From contig NZ_CP022436.1 in the NCBI RefSeq assembly GCF_002224285.1, positions 1,984,001 through 2,048,000 on the forward strand: DNA of 64,000 bases. Reading direction: 5' to 3'. The translations under genes and the position numbers were made by a program. The DNA is from Arthrobacter sp. YN (GTDB taxonomy: Bacteria > Actinomycetota > Actinomycetes > Actinomycetales > Micrococcaceae). Under the pieces are notes generated by a model, which was not told the origin of the DNA, made no database searches, and saw nothing but the letters and a program-made list of their open reading frames with translations. This document shows positions 45,571 through 54,980 of the stretch, piece by piece. Position 1 is the stretch's first letter; each line of letters begins with the position of its first letter.

Positions 45571-48257
45571 TGGTGGATCAGCCCGGCGTCGGCATTTATC
45601 CGGAATATTGGGAGGCTGATGTCGTCCTGCGCGACGGCGGAACCGCCCACCTTCGCCCTATCCGGCCCGAGGACGCCGATGCCCTGCAGGCCTTCCATGC
45701 GGGCCAATCGCAGGCGTCCATCTACATGCGGTTCTTTTCCTTCAAACCCCGGCTCTCCGGCAAGGAAGTGCGGCGGTTCACCGAAGTGGACCACATCAAC
45801 CGGGTGGCCTTCGTCATTACCATTGGCGGCGAGATCATGGGCATCGGCCGCTACGACCGCCTGGATGACCCCGACGAAGCCGAAGTGGCGTTTAATATTT
45901 CGGACGCCCATCAGGGCCGCGGGATCGGCTCCATCCTCCTGGAGCACCTGGCCGTTGCTGCCCGCGAAAACGGCATCCGGCGTTTCACGGCCGAGGTCCT
46001 GCCGGACAACCGGAAGATGCTGATGGTCTTTGCCGACGCCGGCTACGACCTCACCCGGCAATTCGACGACGGCGTCGTGAGCGTTGAGTTCAACATCGAC
46101 CCCACGGAGAAGTCCCGTGCCGTCATGGAATCCCGTGAGCACCGCGCTGAGGCCCGCAGCGTGCGCGACTTGTTGTCGCCGTCGTCGGTGGCTGTTATTG
46201 GTGCCAGCCGCAAGTGGGGGACCGTTGGCTACCAATTGCTCGAACACATCATAGAAGGAGGGTTCAAGGGCCCGGTCTACGCCGTGAACCCTGAAGCTTT
46301 TGAACTTGCCGGCATGGTGTCCTTCGGGAAGTTGTCCGAGATTCCAGGGCCGGTCCAGTTGGCCATCATCGCTGTTCCGTATGAAGAAGTACCCAAGGTG
46401 GTGGACGACTGCGCTGCTGCGGGCGTCAAGGGGATCGTGGTGGCCACGGCCGGATTTGCCGACGACGGCGAGCGGGGCCTGGCACGCCAGCACGAACTGG
46501 TGCGTCGTGCAAGGGCCAACGGGATGCGGGTGATCGGCCCGGAGTCCCTCGGAATACTGAACACCCACCCGGCCGTATCCCTCAACGCCTCCATGGCGCC
46601 CACCATGCCGCCCAGGGGAAGTTTGGGCTTGTTCAGCCAATCTGCTGCTGTGGGTGTTGCCGTCTATGCCGCCGCCAGCCGCCGCAGGCTCGGGTTGTCC
46701 TCCTTCCTCTCGGCGGGAAACCGTGCCGATGTTTCCGGCAACGATGCCATGCAGTACTGGGAGGACGACGCCGATACTTCCGCAGTGGGCCTGTATTTGG
46801 AATCCATCGGCAATCCCCGCAAGTTCTCCCGCCTGGCCCGCCGGTTGTCGCGGAGCAAGCCGGTGATCGTTGCAAAGTCCGATGTGACGGGCCTGAGCCT
46901 GCCGCCAGGACACGAAGTGCGGACCACGCAGGCCCCCGCTGCCGCAGTGGACGCCATGATGCGCCAAGCCGGCGTCATCCGCGTGGAAACCATTGAGCAG
47001 CTCATGGACATCGCCCAGATCGTGTCATCCCAGGCGCTGCCACAAGGCCCCGGCGTTGCCGTCTATTCCAATTCCGTGGCCCTGGGCAAAGTGGTGTCCG
47101 ACACCGCGGGTCCGCTCGGACTGGAGGTGAACCGGCTGGTCACGGACGTTGACCTCGACGCCGGTATGTCGCTCGCGCTCCCGGCACTGCGGACCAGCCT
47201 CATGGAGAGTTTGGCCGACCACTCAGTCCACGCTGTGATTGCCGCTCTTCTTCCTGCGAGGGGACTCACGGTGGAGGCGTTGGCCGGTGTCCTGGCGGAA
47301 TGTGCTGCGGAGGCCGGGAAGCCCGTTGTTGCCGCGTTCACGGGAATTCTGGACCCCTCGGTCCACGTGGAGGGCATGGTGGGTTCGGCAGGGAGGCCTG
47401 TGCTTCCGTGCTTTTCCAATGCGGGCGCTGCGGTGGCTGCCTTGGCGGCCATTGTTGGCTATGCGCAATGGCGCGACAGGGACCAGGGCTTGTTCGTTGA
47501 ACCGGACGGCTGCGACGTTGAGGGCACCCGGGAAACGCTGACGGCGATGCTGGCCGGTGTTACCGGCGAGAAACTCAGGAAGCTCGACGCCGGGGCTGCC
47601 GCGGCGCTGCTTGCCGGCTACGGAATCGAAGTGGTGCCAACGCTTGGATTCGGTACACCGGACGAAGCCGTGCAGGCGGCTGACGCGGTGGGTTGGCCTG
47701 TGGTCTTGAAGACCACGGACCCAGCCCTCCGGCACCGGCTGGACCTGGGCGGCGTGCGGCTGGACATCCAGGACGCGGAATCGCTGCGCCTGAACGTTGC
47801 ACAGATGCGCCGGGCTTTGGAACCGTATGGATCGCCGTCCCTTGAGGTCCAGGCCATGGCTCCGGTGGGACAGGCTTGCACTTTCCGGGCCATTGAGGAT
47901 CCGTTGCTGGGGCCCGTGCTCTCCTTTGGGTTGGCGGGCGATGCCGTGAACCTGTTGGACGACTGGGCCCACCGGGTGCCGCCGCTCTCGGCTGCGGATC
48001 TGCATGACGTCATCCGCTCTCCGCGCGCTTCAAGGAAACTCTTTGGTTATCAGGGACTGCCTGCGGTGGATGTGGCTTCCCTGGAGGACATAGCGGCCAG
48101 GCTTGCCAGGCTGAAGGACGATCACCCGGGAATTGCGCTGGTGGAATTCAACCCCGTCCTGGCCGGCCCCTCGGGAGCCACGATCCTGGGTGCCGACGTC
48201 TGGATTGGCAACGCCGCACAGCGGACTGACAGCGCGCGGCGCGCGATGCGAAGTTAG
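45570..48257 (+). CDS. GNAT acetyltransferase fused to NDP-forming acyl-CoA-synthetase-like domains
   Basis: 895 aa. Residues about 1-190 are GNAT with HQGRGIGSILLEHLA; then CoA-binding (SVAVIGASRKWGTVGYQLL), succinyl-CoA-ligase-like and ATP-grasp domains (GYGIEVVPTLGFG, WPVVLKTTDPALRHRLD). The organisation matches Pat/PatA-like protein lysine acetyltransferases that regulate acetyl-CoA synthetase. The ACS part seems degenerate: the SHTG-type phosphorylated His of active NDP-forming synthetases is replaced around HEVRTTQAPAAAVDAMMRQA. Leaderless start. Stand-alone gene between parC and the DUF5998 gene. Confidence 0.88.
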   Translation: MVDQPGVGIYPEYWEADVVLRDGGTAHLRPIRPEDADALQAFHAGQSQASIYMRFFSFKPRLSGKEVRRFTEVDHINRVAFVITIGGEIMGIGRYDRLDDPDEAEVAFNISDAHQGRGIGSILLEHLAVAARENGIRRFTAEVLPDNRKMLMVFADAGYDLTRQFDDGVVSVEFNIDPTEKSRAVMESREHRAEARSVRDLLSPSSVAVIGASRKWGTVGYQLLEHIIEGGFKGPVYAVNPEAFELAGMVSFGKLSEIPGPVQLAIIAVPYEEVPKVVDDCAAAGVKGIVVATAGFADDGERGLARQHELVRRARANGMRVIGPESLGILNTHPAVSLNASMAPTMPPRGSLGLFSQSAAVGVAVYAAASRRRLGLSSFLSAGNRADVSGNDAMQYWEDDADTSAVGLYLESIGNPRKFSRLARRLSRSKPVIVAKSDVTGLSLPPGHEVRTTQAPAAAVDAMMRQAGVIRVETIEQLMDIAQIVSSQALPQGPGVAVYSNSVALGKVVSDTAGPLGLEVNRLVTDVDLDAGMSLALPALRTSLMESLADHSVHAVIAALLPARGLTVEALAGVLAECAAEAGKPVVAAFTGILDPSVHVEGMVGSAGRPVLPCFSNAGAAVAALAAIVGYAQWRDRDQGLFVEPDGCDVEGTRETLTAMLAGVTGEKLRKLDAGAAAALLAGYGIEVVPTLGFGTPDEAVQAADAVGWPVVLKTTDPALRHRLDLGGVRLDIQDAESLRLNVAQMRRALEPYGSPSLEVQAMAPVGQACTFRAIEDPLLGPVLSFGLAGDAVNLLDDWAHRVPPLSAADLHDVIRSPRASRKLFGYQGLPAVDVASLEDIAARLARLKDDHPGIALVEFNPVLAGPSGATILGADVWIGNAAQRTDSARRAMRS

Positions 48258-48313
48258 CCACAGGGCGGACCGCGCGGTTAGGAAGTCACCAAGCGATCTG
48301 TGAAAATGGGGGA

Positions 48314-49039
48314 ATGAGCACCCAGTCTCCGACGCCTCAATCACGCCCGTCCAACACCGGGCACCACACCGCGCATAACCACAGCTCGCAGGGGCAGAGC
48401 CTGGACCAGGCGCTGCAGCAGGCCGGGTTTTATCCGCGGCTGGTGGCCGACGTCGTCGATGACGCCCTGGACGGCCGGGAGTGCCTGTCCCATTTGGTGC
48501 ACTTGGAGACGCACTTTGACCGCGCCGAGGTCCGCAGGCACATCACTGTACTGGTGCTCACCGAAGACATGTTGGTGATCACCCATGTTGACGACCAGCA
48601 GCTTGATGAAGCCGGCGAGCAAATTGTTGCGCAGATCTCCACGGAATCCGTCCCAGTGGCCCAAATCCGCTCGGTGGTGCTGAGCTACATGTATTCCCAG
48701 CCCCAGGACTACAAGCCCTCCGATCCTGTACGGGAGCTCACCGTCTCCATTGCCTGGTCCGGAGGCCAGCGTTTGGACATGGGCCCGGCGAGCTGCGGAG
48801 ACCCCCAGTGCGAGGCAGATCACGGGTACAGCGGAACCATTGCCCAGGAAGACATTGTGCTGCGCATCAGCGCCGAAGCCGACGGTCTGCAGGCCGTCCA
48901 GGATGCCAAGCTCTTTGCCCGCGCCCTGCGAGCCGTTAACACAGGAAATCCGACTCCCGTCCAGCACACGGGCATCCCGGCTCCACGGCCGCGTTCGGGT
49001 GTCTTCAGCAACCGCTTGAGCCGCGGACACCAGCGTTGA
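48314..49039 (+). CDS. DUF5998 family protein
   Basis: 241-aa soluble actinobacterial protein. Core residues from about 30-200 (LQQAGFYPRLVADVVDDALD, HLVHLETHFDRAEVRRH) match DUF5998, function unknown. The His/Gln-rich N-terminus and basic C-terminal tail look disordered. GAAAAT sits six bases upstream of the ATG, a weak leaderless match. Its TGA stop overlaps the TTG start of the next gene by four bases. Confidence 0.85.
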   Translation: MSTQSPTPQSRPSNTGHHTAHNHSSQGQSLDQALQQAGFYPRLVADVVDDALDGRECLSHLVHLETHFDRAEVRRHITVLVLTEDMLVITHVDDQQLDEAGEQIVAQISTESVPVAQIRSVVLSYMYSQPQDYKPSDPVRELTVSIAWSGGQRLDMGPASCGDPQCEADHGYSGTIAQEDIVLRISAEADGLQAVQDAKLFARALRAVNTGNPTPVQHTGIPAPRPRSGVFSNRLSRGHQR

Positions 49040-50256
49040 GGGACGCCGCACAGACCTCGTCTCCGGTGACCCACGACGCAGCCGATCTTCCCTCCGCCCC
49101 GCTGTTCGGGAGCAAATCGATCGCGGAAGTCTTCACGAGTTCTGCAGCTGCCCTCGGAGTGCCCGGGTTCACCAACCACTTGCAGGTGCCGGCATCCCAG
49201 CGTGTCTGCGTTGTCCTCGCAGATGGCTTGGGCCGCAACCTGCTCAAACAGAAGGCTTCCCACACGCCCTTCCTCCGCTCAGTCCTGGCCGAAGGGCAGG
49301 GCAACGTCCCGCAGTGGATCGACTCAGCATTCCCCAGCACCACGGCAGCCTCCCTGGCGAGCCTGGGCACCGGCTTGCCCGCCGGACAACATGGCATGGT
49401 GGGATACGACGTCCTGGATCCAGCGCAGGACAAGGTGGTGAATCTCCTGGGCAACTGGGATTCACAGGTGGATCCGGTGGAGTGGCAGCCCCACGCCACC
49501 GTCTTTGAACGACTGGCCGGGGAACTGGACGTGGTGACAGTCAGCCTGCCTCAATTCGGCAATTCGCCCATGACGCAGGCCGCACTGCGGGGGAGCCGGT
49601 TTGTTGGCGGCACTACGCTGCATGCGCGGACGGCCGCGGCCGCGGAAGCAATGTCCGGTGGAGGACGTTCCTTGATGTACTTCTACCTCAATGAGCTGGA
49701 CAAAGCCGGCCACCGCTATGGCTGCCAGTCGGACCGTTGGGAGCATCAACTCGAAGAGCTGGATTCCGCGGTCAAACGGCTCTCCGCAACGCTCCCGGCA
49801 GGTACCACCATTCTGTTGACCGGTGACCACGGCATGGTGGACGTTCCCGAATCCCAGAGACTCGACTACTCCGCCGATGAATCCTTGGTGGCCGGAGTCA
49901 GGCACACTGCAGGGGAACCGCGCATGGTGCACCTGTACCTTGAACCGGACGCCACAGTGGAGCATCGCGATGCCCTGCTCGCAGCCTGGCGGCATCGCTT
50001 CGGTGAGCGGATCTGGGCATTCACACGGAACCAGGCCATGGACGCCGGATTGTTCGGTGCTGTCCGCCCCGAGGTTGCGCCGCGCATCGGCGACGTCATG
50101 ATCGCAGCCCGCGACACCCTGGCACTGTATGACACCCGCCGTGCCCGCCCCGCTTCCCTGGAGGTAGTAGGCCAGCACGGTTCGCTGACCAAAGCCGAGC
50201 GCGAAGTTCCCCTGGTGTGCTTCGCTGCGGCCGGCAAGAAGGGCAAACGTGGCTGA
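49036..50256 (+). CDS. Alkaline phosphatase superfamily / nucleotide pyrophosphatase-like phosphodiesterase
   Basis: 406 aa. Metal-site and nucleophile motifs of the superfamily are visible: VVLADGLG with Asp63, FPSTTAASLASLGTG with nucleophile Thr102/103, GQHGMVGYD, LNELDKAGH and TGDHGMVDV. Such proteins hydrolyse phosphodi- or monoesters; no signal peptide is seen, so it probably acts inside the cell. TTG start at 49036 overlaps the DUF5998 stop (TTGA). Overlaps tdk by eight bases, so DUF5998-phosphatase-tdk is one operon. Confidence 0.88.
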   Translation: MRDAAQTSSPVTHDAADLPSAPLFGSKSIAEVFTSSAAALGVPGFTNHLQVPASQRVCVVLADGLGRNLLKQKASHTPFLRSVLAEGQGNVPQWIDSAFPSTTAASLASLGTGLPAGQHGMVGYDVLDPAQDKVVNLLGNWDSQVDPVEWQPHATVFERLAGELDVVTVSLPQFGNSPMTQAALRGSRFVGGTTLHARTAAAAEAMSGGGRSLMYFYLNELDKAGHRYGCQSDRWEHQLEELDSAVKRLSATLPAGTTILLTGDHGMVDVPESQRLDYSADESLVAGVRHTAGEPRMVHLYLEPDATVEHRDALLAAWRHRFGERIWAFTRNQAMDAGLFGAVRPEVAPRIGDVMIAARDTLALYDTRRARPASLEVVGQHGSLTKAEREVPLVCFAAAGKKGKRG

Positions 50257-51004
50257 ACTGGTCTTCTTCTCAGGCACCATGGACTGTGGCAAGTCCACCC
50301 TTGCCCTCCAAATGGACCACAACCACCGCGCGAGGGGCCGCGGAGGTGTTCGCTTCAGCTGCAACGACCGCGCCGGATACTCCACCATCTCCAGCAGGTT
50401 GGGACTCCACATCGACGCCGTGGAAGTTGAGGGTGGCACCGACTTCTGGGACGAAGTGGTGGTCCGCCGCACCAGCGGACTTCGCGTGGACTACCTTATT
50501 TGCGATGAAGCGCAGTTCTACACACCCGCGCAAGTGGAGCAGTTGGCACGTGTGGTGGATGAGATGGAGGTGGACGTCTTCGCCTTTGGCATCACGTCAG
50601 ACTTCCGCACCCGGCTGTTCCCTGGCTCGCAGCGCCTCATTGAGCTGGCCGATAAGGTCCAAGTGCTGCAAGTGGAAGCATTGTGCTGGTGTGGGCGCCG
50701 GGCAACCCAGAATGCCCGGACGGTTAACGGCATCATGGTGGTGGAGGGCGAGCAGGTGATGGTGGGTGACGTGGCACCCTCCACCGGAGGCGACAACACA
50801 GCAGGCAGGAGCGCCGAGGGAAATCCGGAGGCCGGCGTTGTGGACCGTGAGGCTGTGGTGGGTTACGAGACATTATGCCGCCGCCACTACATGCGGCGCG
50901 TCACGGTGCACGGTGCCAACCTGATGGCAGGGGCGGACCAGCCGCTCCCTTTCGACATTGACGCATGCCTCTGGCCGGGCGCAGGGGAGCTCCACCGCAG
51001 CTAG
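50249..51004 (+). CDS. tdk: Thymidine kinase
   Basis: ATP-dependent phosphorylation of thymidine in the salvage pathway. Walker A SGTMDCGKST (8-17), catalytic DEAQF, and a zinc site from CWCGRR plus the later LCRRH. 251 aa; an insertion of about 25 residues (STGGDNTAGRSAEGNPEAG region) between zinc ligands makes it longer than the usual 190-220. GTG start overlapping the upstream stop. It pairs functionally with dut nearby in dTMP supply. Confidence 0.94.
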   Translation: MAELVFFSGTMDCGKSTLALQMDHNHRARGRGGVRFSCNDRAGYSTISSRLGLHIDAVEVEGGTDFWDEVVVRRTSGLRVDYLICDEAQFYTPAQVEQLARVVDEMEVDVFAFGITSDFRTRLFPGSQRLIELADKVQVLQVEALCWCGRRATQNARTVNGIMVVEGEQVMVGDVAPSTGGDNTAGRSAEGNPEAGVVDREAVVGYETLCRRHYMRRVTVHGANLMAGADQPLPFDIDACLWPGAGELHRS

Positions 51005-51013
51005 TTTGTGGAA

Positions 51014-52354
51014 CTAATCTCCGCGTGCTCCGAAGACGATCTCGTCCCAGCTGGGAATGCTGGACCGCTTTGGCCGTGACGGCTGGCGTTCTGCGGGGGC
51101 ATCGGCGTCCTTGCGGACCTCGGAGTCCTCGGGGCCCTTGGAATCATCGGCTGCGGTTTCGCTGTCCCGGTGATCGTCAGGAGATTCCTCCCGCGGAGAG
51201 TCCGTGGTGCGGACAGCGCTGTTGCCACCCAGGAGTTCGTCAAGCCCGGCGGGTTTTCGCCCCGTGAGGGAAGTGACGGGACGCAGCGGGCCGGCTACCA
51301 CCGTGATCTCCCGCGTTTCCGTACTGACGCCCTGGTGTAGCTTCAGCGAATCGTCTTTGTCTTCGTCGTGGGGTTCGAAGTGCCGCGGTGCCAGGCTCAG
51401 CCGCGAGAGCATGGAGGGGCGGCCGTCTTTGCGTGCAGGTTCCTCCGTGACAGCCGAAGCCGGTTCGGGCTCTGCAGCGTCGTTTTCTTCGAGGTCTTCG
51501 TGCTCGCTCCCGGGCCGCGGGTGGGCTGCGGGAACGTTGCTCAGCAGCACGGCCAAGGCGTCGTCTCCGTCTTCGTCCACTCCCAGGCGCTGACCCCGCC
51601 GTGAACGGAGCATTTCCAGGAGGCTGTCCGATTCCTTGGCAGACGCGCGGGCGGCTGTCTCAGCATCGGTTTCGAAGTCGAAGGGCCGGTCTGATACGGC
51701 CGCGAGCCTGCGTGCCGGGACGGGTCCATCCAGTGGTTCGAGCTCGCTGAGTTGTTGGGCCCAGCGGTTGGCGTTCTGAAGGGACTTGCGCTGCGGGCTG
51801 AAGGTCCACATGGCAGGAGGTTCCTCGCCGATGCTGCCGTGGGTGCCCGGTACCGTTTCGAAGCGTGCGACGACGGTCCAGGCACCGTCCGTACGGCGCC
51901 ACGAGTCCCATTCCACCGTGGCGGAATCGATGCCATGGGCAGCGAGCCTGTGGTCTACCATTTCACCCAGCGTGGCCGGGTTGTCGCCGAAGGCCGAACG
52001 ATAGGCGTCGTGGCCGGGAGCAGGGGCAGCAACCTCGATGTTGCGTGCCTGCCTGGCTACGTACTCACGCTCTGCGAGGACGGGTCCTTCGTAGCGTTGG
52101 ACGTTGGCGAGGGGCAGCCCGGACAACTCGGCCACTTCGGCGGCGGTGGCCCCACTGCGGATCCTGGATTGGATGTCGCGCGGGGACATGGCAATGGCTG
52201 TATTGGCGGCGCGGGCCGCCACTTGGGCAGGGGTCCGGCTCGCCGCTGCCCTCAAGGCTTCGTCGATCGGAAGCTGGAACATCGCACCGCCGGGGCCGCT
52301 CAAAAGCAGATGCCCGCCGTCGTCGTGGACGCCTACCAGTCGTAGATCCTGCAT
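51014..52354 (-). CDS. sepH: Septation protein SepH
   Basis: 446 aa. N-terminal DUF3071 with helix-turn-helix (SRIRSGATAAEVAELSGLP) and a long acidic, disordered C-terminal part ending in a basic motif (RPKRSSIPSWDEIVFGARGD). In Streptomyces SepH binds FtsZ and promotes Z-ring assembly. Start at 52354 is chosen because GGAGGG lies five bases upstream and the domain begins there; the frame continues 198 bp upstream without sense. Convergent with tdk, nine bases between stops. Confidence 0.9.
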   Translation of the reverse strand: MQDLRLVGVHDDGGHLLLSGPGGAMFQLPIDEALRAAASRTPAQVAARAANTAIAMSPRDIQSRIRSGATAAEVAELSGLPLANVQRYEGPVLAEREYVARQARNIEVAAPAPGHDAYRSAFGDNPATLGEMVDHRLAAHGIDSATVEWDSWRRTDGAWTVVARFETVPGTHGSIGEEPPAMWTFSPQRKSLQNANRWAQQLSELEPLDGPVPARRLAAVSDRPFDFETDAETAARASAKESDSLLEMLRSRRGQRLGVDEDGDDALAVLLSNVPAAHPRPGSEHEDLEENDAAEPEPASAVTEEPARKDGRPSMLSRLSLAPRHFEPHDEDKDDSLKLHQGVSTETREITVVAGPLRPVTSLTGRKPAGLDELLGGNSAVRTTDSPREESPDDHRDSETAADDSKGPEDSEVRKDADAPAERQPSRPKRSSIPSWDEIVFGARGD

Positions 52355-52648
52355 AACACCCTCCACCACATGGCATAACTGACATTCGAAACTCTGCCAC
52401 CCGCCGGGGTCTTTTCCTACTAGGAGCGAGGGCGTGCCGTGATATTCCGGTGAAACCGGCCGTGCAAGGAGTTTTTCGGTGCTTGGTGGCAAGGATTGGG
52501 GGCTATGGACTTTCGTGGGGCGGAAGAGGACAATCTGGCCGATATCGGGCACAAATCCGAGGCGTGCGGCGTTGCACCCTTACCCCGGCGGCGATGGCCG
52601 CCGGACCGGCGAGAACCCACTGCAAGGCAGGGAGGACTAGGAAGGACC
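52355..52648. other. sepH/DUF4193 divergent region (294 bp)
   Basis: Contains the two ribosome-binding sites and, presumably, both promoters. I see no gene, strong hairpin or repeat. Confidence 0.5.
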
Positions 52649-52948
52649 ATGGCCACCGATTACGATGCCCCTCGAAAGACCGAGGAAGACGTCAGCGAGG
52701 ATTCCCTGGAAGAACTCAAGACGCACCAGTCGGGGAAGCAATCTTCCGCCGTGGACGTCGATGAGACGGACCTGGCCGACGGCTTCGAGTTGCCGGGTGC
52801 TGATTTGTCCGGCGAAGAACTCCTGATACAGGTCATGCCACCCCAACCGGACGAGTTCACCTGTTTCAATTGCTTCCTGGTGAAGCACAAGTCCCAAATC
52901 GCCACGGAGCGTGGCGGACATTTGTACTGCACGGAATGCGAAGGCTAG
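52649..52948 (+). CDS. DUF4193 zinc-ribbon protein
   Basis: 99-aa acidic protein (DYDAPRKTEEDVSEDSLEEL) ending in a zinc ribbon FTCFNCFLVKHKSQI and YCTECEG (CxxC...CxxC). It matches DUF4193, an actinobacteria-specific family without assigned function. The ATG at 52649 has GGAAGGA directly upstream; the longer frame is rejected. Confidence 0.92.
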   Translation: MATDYDAPRKTEEDVSEDSLEELKTHQSGKQSSAVDVDETDLADGFELPGADLSGEELLIQVMPPQPDEFTCFNCFLVKHKSQIATERGGHLYCTECEG

Positions 52949-52973
52949 GAACACCAGCGTGCCGGGTGTTCCT
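52947..52973. terminator. Hairpin between DUF4193 and DUF3093 genes
   Basis: AGGAACACC pairs with GGTGTTCCT around a 9-nt loop, starting inside the DUF4193 stop codon. No T-tract; weak terminator for the convergent pair. Confidence 0.5.
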
Positions 52974-52984
52974 GCAGGGACTTG

Positions 52985-53482
52985 TCAGTCCCGCGGGGTG
53001 GTGAGCGCCGAGACCAGTTCGTCAGGCCTGCGGGAAGAGGCAAGCCAGTACGGAGTCCGGTCCGCGGGGTCCGTGATCTCAATCTTGACCACGGGGTCGA
53101 TCCAGCCTCGGAAGCACATGTAGGCGAGTCCGTTGAGCCGGGGACCCCGCTCGGCGGTGGCTTCGCCCTTGGTGAAGGCCTGGACGGATCCCACGAACTT
53201 CCGGTCGATGCTGGCCCTGCCTACCCGGACCGTGGTGGGGGTGACCGTAATAGTGGGTGTTGAGAGCACCAGCATGATGGTCATGATGGCCAGCAGGACC
53301 AAAGCCGCGATGATGCCCGTTGCGGCACTGATGGGGCCGAACATCAGGATGCCGGCGCCGGACAGGCCCACCACGACAACCCAGATCCACACTGACGGCC
53401 ACAGTTTCTCGGTGTAGAGGACTTCCGATGACGTCGGGGTGTTCCGGGCAGGCACGGGGGAGGACTGGTCAGGCGTAGGCAT
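52985..53482 (-). CDS. DUF3093 membrane protein
   Basis: 165 aa with a two-helix membrane hairpin (about 30-50 and 55-74) and a C-terminal beta-rich domain ending YWLASSRRPDELVSAL, the family signature. Found beside dut in most actinobacteria; role unknown. TAAGCT lies exactly six bases upstream of the ATG (leaderless). Divergent from dut. Confidence 0.9.
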   Translation of the reverse strand: MPTPDQSSPVPARNTPTSSEVLYTEKLWPSVWIWVVVVGLSGAGILMFGPISAATGIIAALVLLAIMTIMLVLSTPTITVTPTTVRVGRASIDRKFVGSVQAFTKGEATAERGPRLNGLAYMCFRGWIDPVVKIEITDPADRTPYWLASSRRPDELVSALTTPRD

Positions 53483-53488
53483 GCTTCC

Positions 53489-53494
53489 AGCTTA
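53489..53494 (-). promoter_or_regulatory. -10 box of leaderless DUF3093 promoter
   Basis: Minus-strand TAAGCT, six bases before the ATG. Confidence 0.6.
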
Positions 53495-53573
53495 TCCGGC
53501 GATGCGCTGCTGCTGTGTCCACCATCAGGGGGTGCAGTGGCCGCAGGCCGGGTGCGCAGGTTCCTGCTCCCAG

Positions 53574-53579
53574 TAGAAT
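53574..53579 (+). promoter_or_regulatory. -10 box of dut promoter
   Basis: TAGAAT, eight bases before the GTG at 53588. It supports this start over the one at 53537, which would lie upstream of the transcript. Confidence 0.55.
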
Positions 53580-53587
53580 GGACCACT

Positions 53588-54139
53588 GTGAGCAATGAGA
53601 CCGCAGTATTCAGCACAGACACCGCCCCCGGAACCGCCAACGGCAGTGAGACCCCCGCGGCCTACGGAGCCCCCACCTTGGAAGTCCAGCTGAAAATGCT
53701 CGACGCCGGGTTGGAAGCGCCGTCCTACGCCCACCCGGGAGATGCCGGAGCCGACCTCCGGGCCCGCGAGGACGTACACCTCGCCCCCGGTGAGCGGAAG
53801 CTTGTTCCCACGGGCGTTTCGATCGCGCTGCCGAATGGATTCGTGGCTCTGATCCACCCGCGGTCGGGACTCGCCACCAAGCATGGACTGACCGTCGTCA
53901 ACGCTCCAGGCACTGTGGACGCAGGCTACCGGGGCGAGATCGCGGTGACGCTCCTGAACACCGACAAAGACCACGCCATCAACCTCAAGCGCGGCGATAG
54001 AATTGCACAAATGGTGATTCAGCGCGTTGAGTACGCGCGGTTCGTGGCCGTTGACCAACTGTCCGATTCCGTTCGTGGAACCGGCGGTTTCGGTTCCACG
54101 GGCGGCTTCAACGCACCGAATCCCGCAGCAAACCACTGA
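53588..54139 (+). CDS. dut: dUTP diphosphatase
   Basis: Hydrolyses dUTP to dUMP and pyrophosphate as a homotrimer, protecting DNA from uracil. All five motifs are present: PGDAGADLRA, PRSGLATKHGL, GTVDAGYRGEI, GDRIAQMVI and RGTGGFGSTGG. 183 aa, with an extra N-terminal stretch of about 25 residues over the minimal enzyme. GTG start chosen from the -10 box. First gene of the rightward conserved block. Confidence 0.95.
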   Translation: MSNETAVFSTDTAPGTANGSETPAAYGAPTLEVQLKMLDAGLEAPSYAHPGDAGADLRAREDVHLAPGERKLVPTGVSIALPNGFVALIHPRSGLATKHGLTVVNAPGTVDAGYRGEIAVTLLNTDKDHAINLKRGDRIAQMVIQRVEYARFVAVDQLSDSVRGTGGFGSTGGFNAPNPAANH

Positions 54140-54236
54140 CCTTCCTACGTCGGAGGCATCGCCTTGGCGTGGTTTTACATGGTTCAACGTGGGTGCGGTT
54201 TACTTGGGGATGGACCACTACTAAGGAGAAAACCCA

Positions 54237-54980
54237 ATGCTTTTTGGGCGCGGCAAGAAGTCCAAGGACGAGCGGTCGGACACCGCCGGCACCGTCGAGG
54301 AATCCGGTGCTGAGGCACAAAGTCCTGAATCAGGCCAGCTTGGCACCCCCGGTGATTTCCGGCTTGCCAAGGGACCCTTGGATATAGACGAGATCGAGGA
54401 CCGTGACGGCTACGTGGACCTCGGTGCGCTCCTGATCGCTCCTGCCGAAGGTCTGCAGTTGAGGCTTGAGGTTGAAGAAGCCACCCAGCGCGTGGTTGCC
54501 GTGACCATGGACCTGAACGGTTCCAGTCTGCAGCTTCAGGCGTTTGCGGCTCCGCGTTCAGAAGGTTTGTGGGACGAGATCCGGGAACAGATCACCCAGT
54601 CAGTGGCCAGCCAGGGCGGGGAAACCGAAGAGGTTTCCGGAGCCTTTGGTACCGAGCTGGTAGCCAAGTTGCCCGCCGAAGCGGCCGATGGCAGCCGCGG
54701 TTTCCGTGCCGCGCGCTTCATGGGCGTGGATGGGCCGCGCTGGTTCCTCCGCGGAGTCCTTGGTGGGCAGGCTGCCTTGGAGCGTGACGCTGCAGCGGGG
54801 CTGGAAGAACTTTTCCGCCGGGTAGTGGTGGTGCGCGGCGACAACCCGATGCCTCCGCGCGAACTGCTGCAGCTGCGCCTGCCCAAGGACGCTGCCGTGC
54901 CGGGACAGGCGGGCGCTCCGCAGGCTGCCCCGGCCATGGAACAGCCCGAACGAGGGCCGGAGATCACCCAGATTGGCTGA
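54237..54980 (+). CDS. DUF3710 family protein
   Basis: 247-aa soluble protein of DUF3710. A disordered charged N-terminus leads to the conserved core DRDGYVDLGALLIAP and GPRWFLRGVLGG. Unknown function, constantly found after dut in actinobacteria. AAGGAG precedes the ATG by eight bases. The next gene starts inside its last codons (8-bp overlap). Confidence 0.9.
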   Translation: MLFGRGKKSKDERSDTAGTVEESGAEAQSPESGQLGTPGDFRLAKGPLDIDEIEDRDGYVDLGALLIAPAEGLQLRLEVEEATQRVVAVTMDLNGSSLQLQAFAAPRSEGLWDEIREQITQSVASQGGETEEVSGAFGTELVAKLPAEAADGSRGFRAARFMGVDGPRWFLRGVLGGQAALERDAAAGLEELFRRVVVVRGDNPMPPRELLQLRLPKDAAVPGQAGAPQAAPAMEQPERGPEITQIG

